NCBI GenBank assembly: GCA_013813135.1
Contig: JACCSF010000155.1
Coordinates: 1-10,839 of the forward strand
DNA from: Thermoleophilaceae bacterium
Lineage (GTDB): Bacteria > Actinomycetota > Thermoleophilia > Solirubrobacterales > Thermoleophilaceae
DNA length: 10,839 nt
Reading direction: 5' to 3'
Positions 1 to 5,675 of this stretch are shown one piece after another (positions within the stretch are counted from its first letter, which is position 1; the number at the start of each line of letters is the position of its first letter). Both the position numbers and the translations under genes were made by a program. The notes under the pieces are model-generated. The model did not search any database. It was not told where the DNA came from and saw only the letters and a program-made list of their open reading frames with translations.

Positions 1-18
1 GCGGCACGTCGGACCCTC

Positions 19-24
19 AAGGAG
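19..24 (+). promoter_or_regulatory. Shine-Dalgarno site of the ferredoxin gene
   Basis: AAGGAG lies 3 bases before the ATG at 28. The spacing is short but the match is strong, and it supports this ATG as the start. The promoter is outside the window or in the first 18 bases, where no clear -10/-35 pair is seen. Confidence 0.7.
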
Positions 25-27
25 ACC

Positions 28-294
28 ATGGCCTACGTCATCGCCGAACCCTGCATCGACACCAAGGACAACTCGTGCGTCGAGGTGTGTCCCGTCGACT
101 GCATCCACCCCACGCCGGAAGAGCCTGACTACGACCAGGTCACGCAGCTCTACATCGATCCGGAGGAGTGCATCGACTGCGACGCGTGCGTGGAGGCCTG
201 CCCCGTGGACGCCTGCTTCGCCGAGGACCAGCTGCCCGACGAGTGGCAGAACTACATCGAGATCAACTCGGCGTATTTCAAGAAGGCGAGCTAG
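28..294 (+). CDS. fdxA: Seven-iron/di-cluster ferredoxin (FdxA type)
   Basis: This is a small soluble cytoplasmic electron carrier of 88 residues. The cysteine pattern is C9-x7-C17-x3-C21-P, then C48-x2-C51-x2-C54-x3-C58-P. By homology with Azotobacter FdI and Thermus ferredoxin, C9, C17 and C58 would hold a [3Fe-4S] cluster and C21, C48, C51 and C54 a [4Fe-4S] cluster. C25 and C63 are extra cysteines; C25 also has a counterpart in Thermus ferredoxin. The loop between the two cluster motifs (residues 26-47) is about eight residues longer than I recall for the Thermus protein and is acidic and proline-rich. The C-terminal DEWQNYIEIN segment is typical of this ferredoxin class. The redox partner is unknown. 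The gene is convergent with mrp, another iron-sulfur gene, but they are not co-transcribed. Confidence 0.93.
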   Translation: MAYVIAEPCIDTKDNSCVEVCPVDCIHPTPEEPDYDQVTQLYIDPEECIDCDACVEACPVDACFAEDQLPDEWQNYIEINSAYFKKAS

Positions 295-303
295 CTTAGC
301 TAG
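291..303. repeat. 13-base palindrome containing both convergent stop codons
   Basis: CTAGCT-T-AGCTAG is a perfect inverted repeat of 6-base arms around one central base. It holds the TAG of the ferredoxin gene (292-294) and, on the other strand, the TAG of mrp (300-302). The central spacing is too small for a normal hairpin loop and no T-run follows, so it is not a convincing terminator. Confidence 0.6.
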
Positions 304-1448
304 GGCGCCATCGGCAGCGCGGTGCCCGTAACCTCGGGCATCGGCGGGCCGGACGGCGGCTGGAACACCGCGAGCTGCTGCGGCGTCGCGGCGATCAGAC
401 CGCGCGCGGCGTGGTAGATCGCCTGGGCGGCCGGGGCGTCCGGATCCTCGAGCACGAGCGGGCGGCCCTCGTCGGCGCTGACCCGCAACTCCTCCTGGAG
501 CGGGATCTTGCCGAGCAGCGGCACGTCGAGCTCGTCGGCGAGCAGCTGCCCGCCGCCCTCGCCGAAGATCGTGAAGCGCTCGCCGTCGGGGGTGGTGAAG
601 CCGGACATGTTCTCGATCACGCCGGCGATCTCGAGGTCGAAGCGCTGGGCCGTGTCGGCGGCGCGCTTGGCCACCTTCTGCGCGGCCTGCTGGGGCGTGG
701 TCACGATCACGAACTGGGCCTGCGGCAGCAGCTGGGCGAGCGTCATCGAGACGTCGCCGGTGCCCGGCGGCAGGTCGATCAGCAGGTAGTCGAGCTCGCC
801 CCAATCGACGTCCTCGAGGAACTGGCGGATCGCCTTGTGGAGCATCGGGCCGCGCCACGTGATCGCCTGGTCCTGCTCGTTGAGGAAGAACTCGATCGAG
901 ATCGCCTTCACCCCGCCGGCGCCGTCCAGCGGCAGGATCTTGCGCTGCGGCGAGACCATCGGCCGGCCGTGCACGCCGAGCATGCGCGGAATCGAGTAGC
1001 CCCAGACGTCGGCGTCGAGCGCGGCGGCACGCATGCCGTCCGACTGGAGGGCGGCGGCCAGGTTGGCGGTGATCGTGGACTTGCCCACGCCGCCCTTGCC
1101 GGACCCGATGCAGATCACGTTCTTGACCGCGGCGAGGGCGCCCTCTGGCAGGCCGTCCTGACGGCCCAGGCGCTGGGCGACGCCCGCCTTCTCCTGATCG
1201 GAGAGCACGTCGAAGGCCACGGTGACGGTCGGCACGCCGAGCGCCTGGACGCTCTCTACGACAGCCTTCTCGAAGTGGGCGCGGATCGGGCAGCCGGGCG
1301 TGGTGAGCGACACGATGACATCGACGCGGCCCTCCTCGGGCTGCTCGATCGAGCGCACCATGCCGAGGGACACGATGTCCTTGCGCAGCTCCGGGTCGAT
1401 GACCTTGCGGAGCGCATCCTGAATCTGTTCACGGGAGGGCATCCGCAT
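300..1448 (-). CDS. mrp: Mrp/ApbC-family iron-sulfur cluster carrier ATPase
   Basis: This is a cytoplasmic P-loop ATPase of the Mrp/NBP35 (ApbC) family, thought to assemble or deliver Fe-S clusters. From the start used here (382 residues), an N-terminal MIP18/DUF59 domain covers about residues 3-80, with the conserved DPEL and TTPGCP (Cys53) motifs. The ATPase domain follows, with the deviant Walker A GKGGVGKST at about 117-125, DADVWG at about 145-150 and the LIDLPPGTGD switch at about 223-232. The CxxC expected after ENMS is replaced by a TPDGERF stretch. I recall the same loss in mycobacterial Mrp, so it is probably lineage-typical. The reading frame stays open to a GTG at 1532, but those 28 extra residues are low in complexity and lie over a hairpin. 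ATG 1448 or ATG 1442 fits the family better. Neither has a clear Shine-Dalgarno site, so a leaderless message is possible. Confidence 0.92.
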   Translation of the reverse strand: MRMPSREQIQDALRKVIDPELRKDIVSLGMVRSIEQPEEGRVDVIVSLTTPGCPIRAHFEKAVVESVQALGVPTVTVAFDVLSDQEKAGVAQRLGRQDGLPEGALAAVKNVICIGSGKGGVGKSTITANLAAALQSDGMRAAALDADVWGYSIPRMLGVHGRPMVSPQRKILPLDGAGGVKAISIEFFLNEQDQAITWRGPMLHKAIRQFLEDVDWGELDYLLIDLPPGTGDVSMTLAQLLPQAQFVIVTTPQQAAQKVAKRAADTAQRFDLEIAGVIENMSGFTTPDGERFTIFGEGGGQLLADELDVPLLGKIPLQEELRVSADEGRPLVLEDPDAPAAQAIYHAARGLIAATPQQLAVFQPPSGPPMPEVTGTALPMAP

Positions 1449-1531
1449 CGATGATGGCAGACGAGCACCCCCAGAAAGGCCAACGCCGCCCCCGAAGGGA
1501 CGGCGCCGGCTGAGGGAGGAGAGATACTGCA

Positions 1532-1557
1532 CTGGCGGCGAGGTATGTGGCCGCCAG
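1532..1557. repeat. 8-bp perfect inverted repeat upstream of mrp
   Basis: CTGGCGGC (1532-1539) and GCCGCCAG (1550-1557) are perfect complements around a 10-base loop. On the minus strand this hairpin would fall in the mrp leader or at the 3' end of the preceding basic-protein transcript. No T-run follows, so it is not a classical intrinsic terminator. Confidence 0.5.
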
Positions 1558-1562
1558 CCTTA

Positions 1563-1592
1563 CCCCGGTCCCGGTCTCCTCGCCGGCCGGGG
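1563..1592 (-). terminator. Possible GC-rich bulged hairpin after the basic-protein gene
   Basis: On the plus strand CCCCGG (1563-1568), a TC bulge and CCGG (1571-1574) can pair with CCGG (1583-1586) and CCGGGG (1587-1592) around an 8-base loop. It begins 14 bases beyond the stop codon of the 1607-2128 gene, which is a terminator-like place. There is no U-tract, so termination is only a possibility. Confidence 0.3.
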
Positions 1593-1606
1593 GGAAGCCT
1601 TGAGAA

Positions 1607-2128
1607 CTAGGCGAGCGAAGCCACCCGCGACGCGATGCCCTCGGCCTGGCCCTGAACCTCGCGGCGGGCCTGCTTGACCTGCTTCTCCACGTCGCGGCGG
1701 TTCTGCTTGACCGTCCGCACCGCCTTGTTGCGACGCTGACGCAGCTCACGCTCAACGCGCGTGCGGGTGCGCTTGACCTCGCGCACCGTGCGGTTGCGGG
1801 CCGTGGCCCCGCGGCGCTCGAACTTGCGCAAGCTGGTGCCGACGCGCTTCTGGAGGCCCTTGAGCTCGCGCTCGGCGCTCTCGCGACCCCCGACGTAGGG
1901 CTTGGTCACGTCGACCACGGCGTCGCGCGCCGCGAGGGCGGCGCCCACCGGGATCAGCAGGGCGCGCTCGGCCTGCGCCTGGACGACCTGCAGGGTGTTG
2001 AGCTCGGCCTGGGCGCGAGTCTCGGCCGCCTTGCGGGCGGACTGGCTGCGCTTGGCGGCGTTGCGACGACGGGTCGCAGCAGCCTTCTGGGCGGTCGCCT
2101 TGCGCTGGGTCTCGGTCTGAGGTGCCAT
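1607..2128 (-). CDS. Lys/Arg/Ala-rich histone H1-like or coiled-coil protein, unknown function
   Basis: This 173-residue, strongly basic protein has no signal peptide or membrane segment. The N-terminal ~42 residues form an Ala/Lys/Arg tail resembling histone H1-like bacterial proteins. Residues ~43-80 are the least charged part, with an LLIPVGAALAARDAVVD helix that ends in a KPY turn. Residues ~85-165 are a long, highly charged, probably continuous helix with repeated RTRTRVEREL-, KQNRRDVEK- and KQARREVQ-like blocks, as in coiled coils. It may bind DNA or RNA or associate with a surface, and a distant likeness to mycobacterial heparin-binding hemagglutinin organisation is conceivable. I do not recognise a named family. 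The ATG is fixed by AAGGAG 6 bases upstream. It appears to be a single-gene unit with its own promoter. Confidence 0.85.
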   Translation of the reverse strand: MAPQTETQRKATAQKAAATRRRNAAKRSQSARKAAETRAQAELNTLQVVQAQAERALLIPVGAALAARDAVVDVTKPYVGGRESAERELKGLQKRVGTSLRKFERRGATARNRTVREVKRTRTRVERELRQRRNKAVRTVKQNRRDVEKQVKQARREVQGQAEGIASRVASLA

Positions 2129-2134
2129 TTGTTG

Positions 2135-2140
2135 CTCCTT
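2135..2140 (-). promoter_or_regulatory. Shine-Dalgarno site of the basic-protein gene
   Basis: AAGGAG on the minus strand sits 6 bases before ATG 2128. This is the best ribosome binding site in the window and suggests good translation. Confidence 0.8.
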
Positions 2141-2195
2141 CCCCTCGGTTTCGCCCGGCTCGGTGCGGACGCTGAGTGGGGTCGATGAAATCTTA

Positions 2196-2205
2196 TTAGA
2201 TCTAA
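2196..2205. promoter_or_regulatory. 10-base palindrome TTAGATCTAA near the predicted transcription start
   Basis: This perfect palindrome lies just downstream of the predicted start point (about 2209) of the minus-strand promoter. It sits in an AT-rich patch that stands out from the GC-rich surroundings. The position fits an operator, but the binding protein is unknown. Confidence 0.35.
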
Positions 2206-2215
2206 GGTCGGTAGA

Positions 2216-2243
2216 ACTATACCACCGAACACATGTACGTAAA
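2216..2243 (-). promoter_or_regulatory. Candidate sigma-70-like promoter of the basic-protein gene
   Basis: On the minus strand, -35 TTTACG (2238-2243; 4 of 6 match TTGACA) is separated by 16 bases from -10 TATAGT (2216-2221; 5 of 6 match TATAAT). Transcription would begin near 2209, giving a leader of about 80 bases before ATG 2128. An imperfect GGT-GGTA inverted repeat overlaps the -10 region. Confidence 0.5.
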
Positions 2244-2264
2244 CCTCGGCCGGGCCGGGGTTAC
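2239..2264 (-). terminator. Candidate terminator hairpin of the end-joining operon
   Basis: GTAAaCCtCGGCC (2239-2251) and GGCCGGGGTTAC (2253-2264) form a near-perfect inverted repeat with one bulge and one mismatch or wobble. It starts 33 bases beyond the stop codon of the zincin gene. The descending arm on the minus strand includes GGTTTAC, but there is no long U-tract. One edge overlaps the -35 box of the next promoter. Confidence 0.4.
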
Positions 2265-2297
2265 ACGAGGGGCGCCAGGGCTGGCGGACCGGGCGGC

Positions 2298-3350
2298 CTA
2301 CGCCGCGGCCGCGGGCGCCGGGCCCAGGCGCGCCAGCCACTCCAGCGGGCGCTCCAGCTCGTCTTCGGTGGGCAGGGCTTCGGGTGAGGCCCAGGCCCTG
2401 TTGAGCGCCTCCATGCCGGCCTCGGCAGCCACGGCGTCGCAGAAGATCTTGCCCTGCTCGTACTGGCGCATCTTCATGTCGAGCCCGAGCAGGCGCTCGA
2501 TCAGCCGCTCGGGCGCCGAGCGGCTGCGGCGGCGCGCGTCCATCGCCGTGCGGAGCGCCTCATGCCCCGGGATCGCCTCCACCGCGATCGCGTCCATCAC
2601 GTGCTCGGAGTAGCCCTCGACCACGGCCATCGCGGCCTGCATGCGGCTCAGCAGCGCGCGCTGCTCCTTGGTCTGCACCAGGGCGGCGAGGCCGCCGTCG
2701 CGGAAGGCCTCCACGAGGCGGGCCGGGTCCGGCAGCGACGGCAGCCCGCCGGCCGCGCCGCGCTCGATCCGCACCTCCACGGTCGACAGGTAGCGGCGCA
2801 CCATGCCGCCAAGGTGATCGCGCAGCCAGTCGACGCTCTGGAACTGGAACACGTGCGTGAGCTCGTGGGCGCAGATCCAGCGGTGGAACGACTCCGGGTC
2901 CACGTTCAGCTCGCGCACCGCCTTGCGCAGGTTGGGCGCCACGAACAGCAGGCGCGGTGGAGCGTCCCCGCCGAGCAGCGACACCTCGTACTGGCCGAGC
3001 ACACGCTGTGCGACGTAGCCGATCACAAGCCCGGCTTCCGCGGCGAGCGTGGCCGCGGCGCCGGCTTTCAGGGCACCCGCGAGCGGGCCGGCGAACTCGA
3101 GCCGCCGGTCGAGCCGGTCGGCCACCGGATCGAGCAGCTGCGCCAGCGAGTCCAGGTTCAGCGACGCCCACTCGCCGCGGCCGACGAGCTCGGCCGCGGG
3201 CACGGGCGTGACCGGCGCCAGCCTCGTGTAGGCCGCCACGTGACCCTCCATCTCCGTGCACAGGGCAGCCACGTCAGCCTGCGGGGGGCCCTCGTCGCCG
3301 GAGCCGGCCGCGAGGCGCGCCACCTGCTGGGCGAGCGACCAGTCGACCAT
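2298..3350 (-). CDS. Zinc-dependent metalloprotease-like protein (zincin_2; 'F420 biosynthesis-associated' family)
   Basis: This 350-residue protein has no signal peptide. It opens with MVDW, typical of the family I know as DUF2342/zincin_2, one branch of which is named 'coenzyme F420 biosynthesis-associated' from co-occurrence rather than biochemistry. The HELTH motif at 162-166 gives two zinc histidines and the catalytic glutamate. EGYSEHVMD at about 245-253 is the likely third-ligand region, and QYEQGKIFCD at about 296-305 is a conserved C-terminal block. No substrate is known. ATG 3350 lies 2 bases after the VOC stop and needs no strong ribosome site if translation is coupled. An ATG-less extension up to 3473 exists in the same frame but would overlap the VOC gene and lacks family character. 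It is the last gene of the end-joining operon. Confidence 0.85.
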   Translation of the reverse strand: MVDWSLAQQVARLAAGSGDEGPPQADVAALCTEMEGHVAAYTRLAPVTPVPAAELVGRGEWASLNLDSLAQLLDPVADRLDRRLEFAGPLAGALKAGAAATLAAEAGLVIGYVAQRVLGQYEVSLLGGDAPPRLLFVAPNLRKAVRELNVDPESFHRWICAHELTHVFQFQSVDWLRDHLGGMVRRYLSTVEVRIERGAAGGLPSLPDPARLVEAFRDGGLAALVQTKEQRALLSRMQAAMAVVEGYSEHVMDAIAVEAIPGHEALRTAMDARRRSRSAPERLIERLLGLDMKMRQYEQGKIFCDAVAAEAGMEALNRAWASPEALPTEDELERPLEWLARLGPAPAAAA

Positions 3351-3352
3351 CG

Positions 3353-3940
3353 TCACACGGAGGCTATCTCGATGACGTGCGCCGCGCCGGGCACGCGCAG
3401 CTTCCGGTCGTCCGAGCCTTCGATCGTGACTCGCACGGGTGCGTCGCCCGCGGGCCGGTCGGTGAACAGCCAAGCGCGTCCCACTGGGACGAGGATGAAC
3501 AGGCCGCGGTCGTCACCCACCGCACTGAAGTTCTCGCGGTCGCCGCTGAAGTGAGGCAGGCCGAGCTCGGCCTCGAAGAAGTCCGCCGCCGCCCCCACGT
3601 CGGCTACCGGCAGGCCGACCTCGCTCACCTCGATCAGCAGCTCTTCCCCGGGCGCGCGCTCGCGCGCGATCAGCTCCACGAGATTGCCGGCCGGGTCGAA
3701 GTAGTAGGCCGCGCGGGCGCGCCACATCGGGAAGGGCACGTCCTCCTGGATCAGCTCCGCCTGCTGGCGCGCCCAGGCGACCGCCTCCTCGAAGCGCTTC
3801 GGGGGCACGTTCACGGCGAAGTGCGAGCACACCTCCGCGCCCGCCTCGAACCGCACCCTGCTCGCCCCGTAACGGTCGGGGTGGAACGCGGCCGGCACGG
3901 CCGGGTCCACCGCGGGCAGCACGACCTCGCGGATCCTCAC
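3353..3940 (-). CDS. VOC-family (glyoxalase/dioxygenase-fold) protein with a shortened first module
   Basis: This 195-residue cytoplasmic protein is of the vicinal oxygen chelate superfamily. The C-terminal module (about 100-195) is recognisable from ISEVGLP-like, FFEAELGLP and GLFILVPVGR segments. The N-terminal module keeps its later strands (FAVNVPPKRFEEA, and YYFDPAGNLVELIARER at about 79-95) but seems to lack the usual FY..vLG..... helix and following strand: AAFHPDRYGASRVRFE runs straight on. The GTG start at 3940 overlaps the TGA of the polymerase gene (GTGA), with AGGAG 11 bases upstream. The same frame is open back to 4393, but that part is antisense-like shadow sequence of the polymerase gene. 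The reaction is unknown. VOC proteins include lyases, dioxygenases and drug-binding proteins, and metal ligands cannot be assigned with confidence here. Confidence 0.83.
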   Translation of the reverse strand: MRIREVVLPAVDPAVPAAFHPDRYGASRVRFEAGAEVCSHFAVNVPPKRFEEAVAWARQQAELIQEDVPFPMWRARAAYYFDPAGNLVELIARERAPGEELLIEVSEVGLPVADVGAAADFFEAELGLPHFSGDRENFSAVGDDRGLFILVPVGRAWLFTDRPAGDAPVRVTIEGSDDRKLRVPGAAHVIEIASV

Positions 3941-4818
3941 AGGTCCGGCAGCTCCTGCTTCAGCTCCACGACCGGCGCGAACAGGTCGCCGTGCTGCTCC
4001 ACCCGCGCGAGCACGTCGGCCGCCTCGAACACGAGCGAGTCGGGGTCGTCGAGCTCCTCCCACGCGAGCGGGGTGGACACCGTCGGCCGCTCCCGCGCCC
4101 GCAGCGAGTACACGCCGACGGTCGTCTTGTGCTCGTCGTTCTGGCTCCAGTCGATCAGCACCTTGCCGGCGCGCAGCTCCTTCTTCTGCTGGGAGACGAT
4201 CAGCTCCGGGTGCTGCGACTCCAGGTGCCGGGCGAGCGCCTTCGAGAGCGGTTTGGTGCCGTGGTCGTAGTCCACGTCCTCGGTGTTGAGCGGCACGTAG
4301 AGCTGAATGCCCTTCGACCCGGACGTCTTGGCGAAACTCTCGAGGTTGAGCTGCGACAGGGCGTCGCGCAGCAGGAAGGCCACCTCGCAGCACTCGGCCA
4401 GGCCCGCGCCGGGCCCCGGGTCGAGGTCGAAGGCCATCACCGTCGGGCGCAGGATGTCGTCAACCAGCGACAGCGAGGGGTGCAGCTCCAGGTCCGCCAG
4501 GTTGGCGAGCCAGACCAGCGTCGCGAGCTCCTCGCAAACGCAGTACTCGATCTGCTCGACCTGCTCACGGCGCACCCACTCGGGGGCGTGCGAGGGGCAG
4601 CGCTTCTCGTAGAAGTACTGGCTCTCGACCCCGTTCGGGTAGCGCTTGAGCGTCAGCGGCCGGTTGCGCAGGTGCGGCAGGACGGCCGGCGCGATGCGCG
4701 TGTAGTAGTCGATCACGTGACCTTTGGTGAAGCCCACCGCGGGATACATGACCTTCTCGAGATTCGAGAGCGAGAGCCGGCGGCCCTCGACTGCGACCTC
4801 GACGCGCGCCGCGGCCAC
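3937..4818 (-). CDS. ligD: LigD polymerase domain (archaeo-eukaryotic primase family), stand-alone
   Basis: This 293-residue stand-alone NHEJ polymerase/primase matches the size of a LigD POL domain. It adds ribo- or deoxynucleotides at breaks bound by Ku. The N-terminus (LSNLEKVMYP, RPLTLKRYPNG) is typical. The metal-binding pair is in MAFDLDPG (D131 and D133) and the third acidic residue is D224 in LIDWSQN. The SGSKG loop at 166-170 is followed by Gln172 where Mycobacterium and Pseudomonas POL domains have a His that contacts the incoming nucleotide; I believe this Gln also occurs in other actinobacterial stand-alone forms. The SLRARERPTVSTP block at about 238-250 is intact. The GTG start at 4818 shares one base with the Ku stop (TAGTG), so translation is probably coupled. 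It is encoded apart from the ligase, with ku between them. Confidence 0.93.
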   Translation of the reverse strand: MAAARVEVAVEGRRLSLSNLEKVMYPAVGFTKGHVIDYYTRIAPAVLPHLRNRPLTLKRYPNGVESQYFYEKRCPSHAPEWVRREQVEQIEYCVCEELATLVWLANLADLELHPSLSLVDDILRPTVMAFDLDPGPGAGLAECCEVAFLLRDALSQLNLESFAKTSGSKGIQLYVPLNTEDVDYDHGTKPLSKALARHLESQHPELIVSQQKKELRAGKVLIDWSQNDEHKTTVGVYSLRARERPTVSTPLAWEELDDPDSLVFEAADVLARVEQHGDLFAPVVELKQELPDL

Positions 4819-5663
4819 TACGTCTTCGCGGGTGCCTTCTTCTTCGCCGGCGCGCGCTTCTTCGGAGTGGCCTTGGGCTTGCTCTGGCCCTTGGCGCCGG
4901 CGATGCTCGCCTCGAGCGCCGCCATCAGATCGGGCACCTTCTCCGGCTCGCTGGTCGGCTCCTCGATCACGATCGTCTCGCCCTGGGCCTTGCGCTCGAT
5001 CAGGTCGAGCACCCGTTCGCGGTACTCGTCGTGGTACTTCTCGGGCTCGAAGTCGGAGGACAGCGAATCGATCAGCTGCTTGGCCATGGTCAGCTCGCGG
5101 TCGCTGGTCTTGACGTCGCCGTCCGCGCTGAGCTCATCGAACGTATCGCTCGGAACCACCTCATCGGCGAACAGCATCGTCTCCATCGCCAGCACGCCGT
5201 CGCGCGGGCGGATGGCCACAAGGCTCTCCTTCGAGCGCAGCACCACGCGCGCGATCGCGACCTTGCCCGCGTCATCCATGGCGTCGACCAGCAGCTGGTA
5301 CGCCTTGGCCGCCCCGGTGTCGGGGGCGAGGTAGTAGGGGTGGTCGTAGTAGATCGGGTCGATCTCCTCCAGATCGACGAAGTCCTCGATGTCGATCGTG
5401 CGCGTCTTCTGTGGCTCGAGCGCGTCGAGCTCCTCGGGCGAGATCGTCACGTAGCGGTCGGGGCCGATCTCGTAGCCCTTGATGATCTGCTCGTAGGGGA
5501 TCTCCTCACCGTCGGGACCGACGCGCTTCTGGCGCACGCGGGCGCCCGACTCCGCGTCGATCTGGTGAAAGCGGACCGTCTTGCGAGAGACCGCGCTGTA
5601 CAGCGTCACCGGGATGTTGACCAGCCCGAAACTGATCGCACCGCTCCAAATTGCCCTTGCCAT
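4818..5663 (-). CDS. ku: Ku DNA end-binding protein
   Basis: This 281-residue bacterial Ku forms a ring-shaped homodimer that threads onto double-strand-break ends and recruits LigD. The start ARAIWSGAISFGLVNIPV is a hallmark of the family, and the beta-barrel core runs to about residue 255. LTMAKQLIDSLSSDFEPEKYHDEYRE-like residues at about 191-216 form the C-terminal arm. The last ~25 residues are a Lys/Pro/Ala tail, as in extended Ku proteins where basic tails bind DNA. The ATG is supported by GGAGG 4 bases upstream. It lies 12 bases beyond the ligase stop and overlaps the polymerase start by one base, in the middle of the operon. All family features visible to me are intact. Confidence 0.97.
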   Translation of the reverse strand: MARAIWSGAISFGLVNIPVTLYSAVSRKTVRFHQIDAESGARVRQKRVGPDGEEIPYEQIIKGYEIGPDRYVTISPEELDALEPQKTRTIDIEDFVDLEEIDPIYYDHPYYLAPDTGAAKAYQLLVDAMDDAGKVAIARVVLRSKESLVAIRPRDGVLAMETMLFADEVVPSDTFDELSADGDVKTSDRELTMAKQLIDSLSSDFEPEKYHDEYRERVLDLIERKAQGETIVIEEPTSEPEKVPDLMAALEASIAGAKGQSKPKATPKKRAPAKKKAPAKT

Positions 5664-5667
5664 AGAT

Positions 5668-5672
5668 CCTCC
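5668..5672 (-). promoter_or_regulatory. Shine-Dalgarno site of ku
   Basis: GGAGG on the minus strand stands 4 bases before ATG 5663, inside the 12-base gap after the ligase stop codon. It gives ku its own ribosome entry. Confidence 0.75.
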
Positions 5673-5675
5673 AAA

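Noticed and set aside
411..1454. Long plus-strand open frame (347 codons) opposite mrp
   Set aside because: It is rich in Arg, Ala, Leu, Gly and His with no domain, and lies wholly opposite a clear Mrp gene. High GC leaves antisense frames open.
1449..1532. N-terminal extension of Mrp from GTG 1532
   Set aside because: The 28 residues are Arg/Gly/Ser-rich, not family-like, and the GTG lies inside a perfect hairpin without a Shine-Dalgarno site.
2562..3554. 330-codon plus-strand frame opposite the zincin
   Set aside because: It is a compositional shadow; the HELTH protein on the minus strand explains the region.
3648..3680. Alternating CG-rich run (gggcgcgcgctcgcgcgcg) as a Z-DNA or repeat element
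   Set aside because: It lies within the VOC coding sequence, and the codons for an ARERAPGE stretch explain it.
3941..4393. N-terminal extension of the VOC protein up to 4393
   Set aside because: It is read out of frame over the polymerase gene and is Arg/Ala/Gly shadow sequence. The GTGA overlap gives a better start.
3991..5334. 447-codon plus-strand open frame opposite the polymerase and ku
   Set aside because: Its sequence is low in complexity and has no motif. The minus strand encodes well-recognised LigD POL and Ku here.
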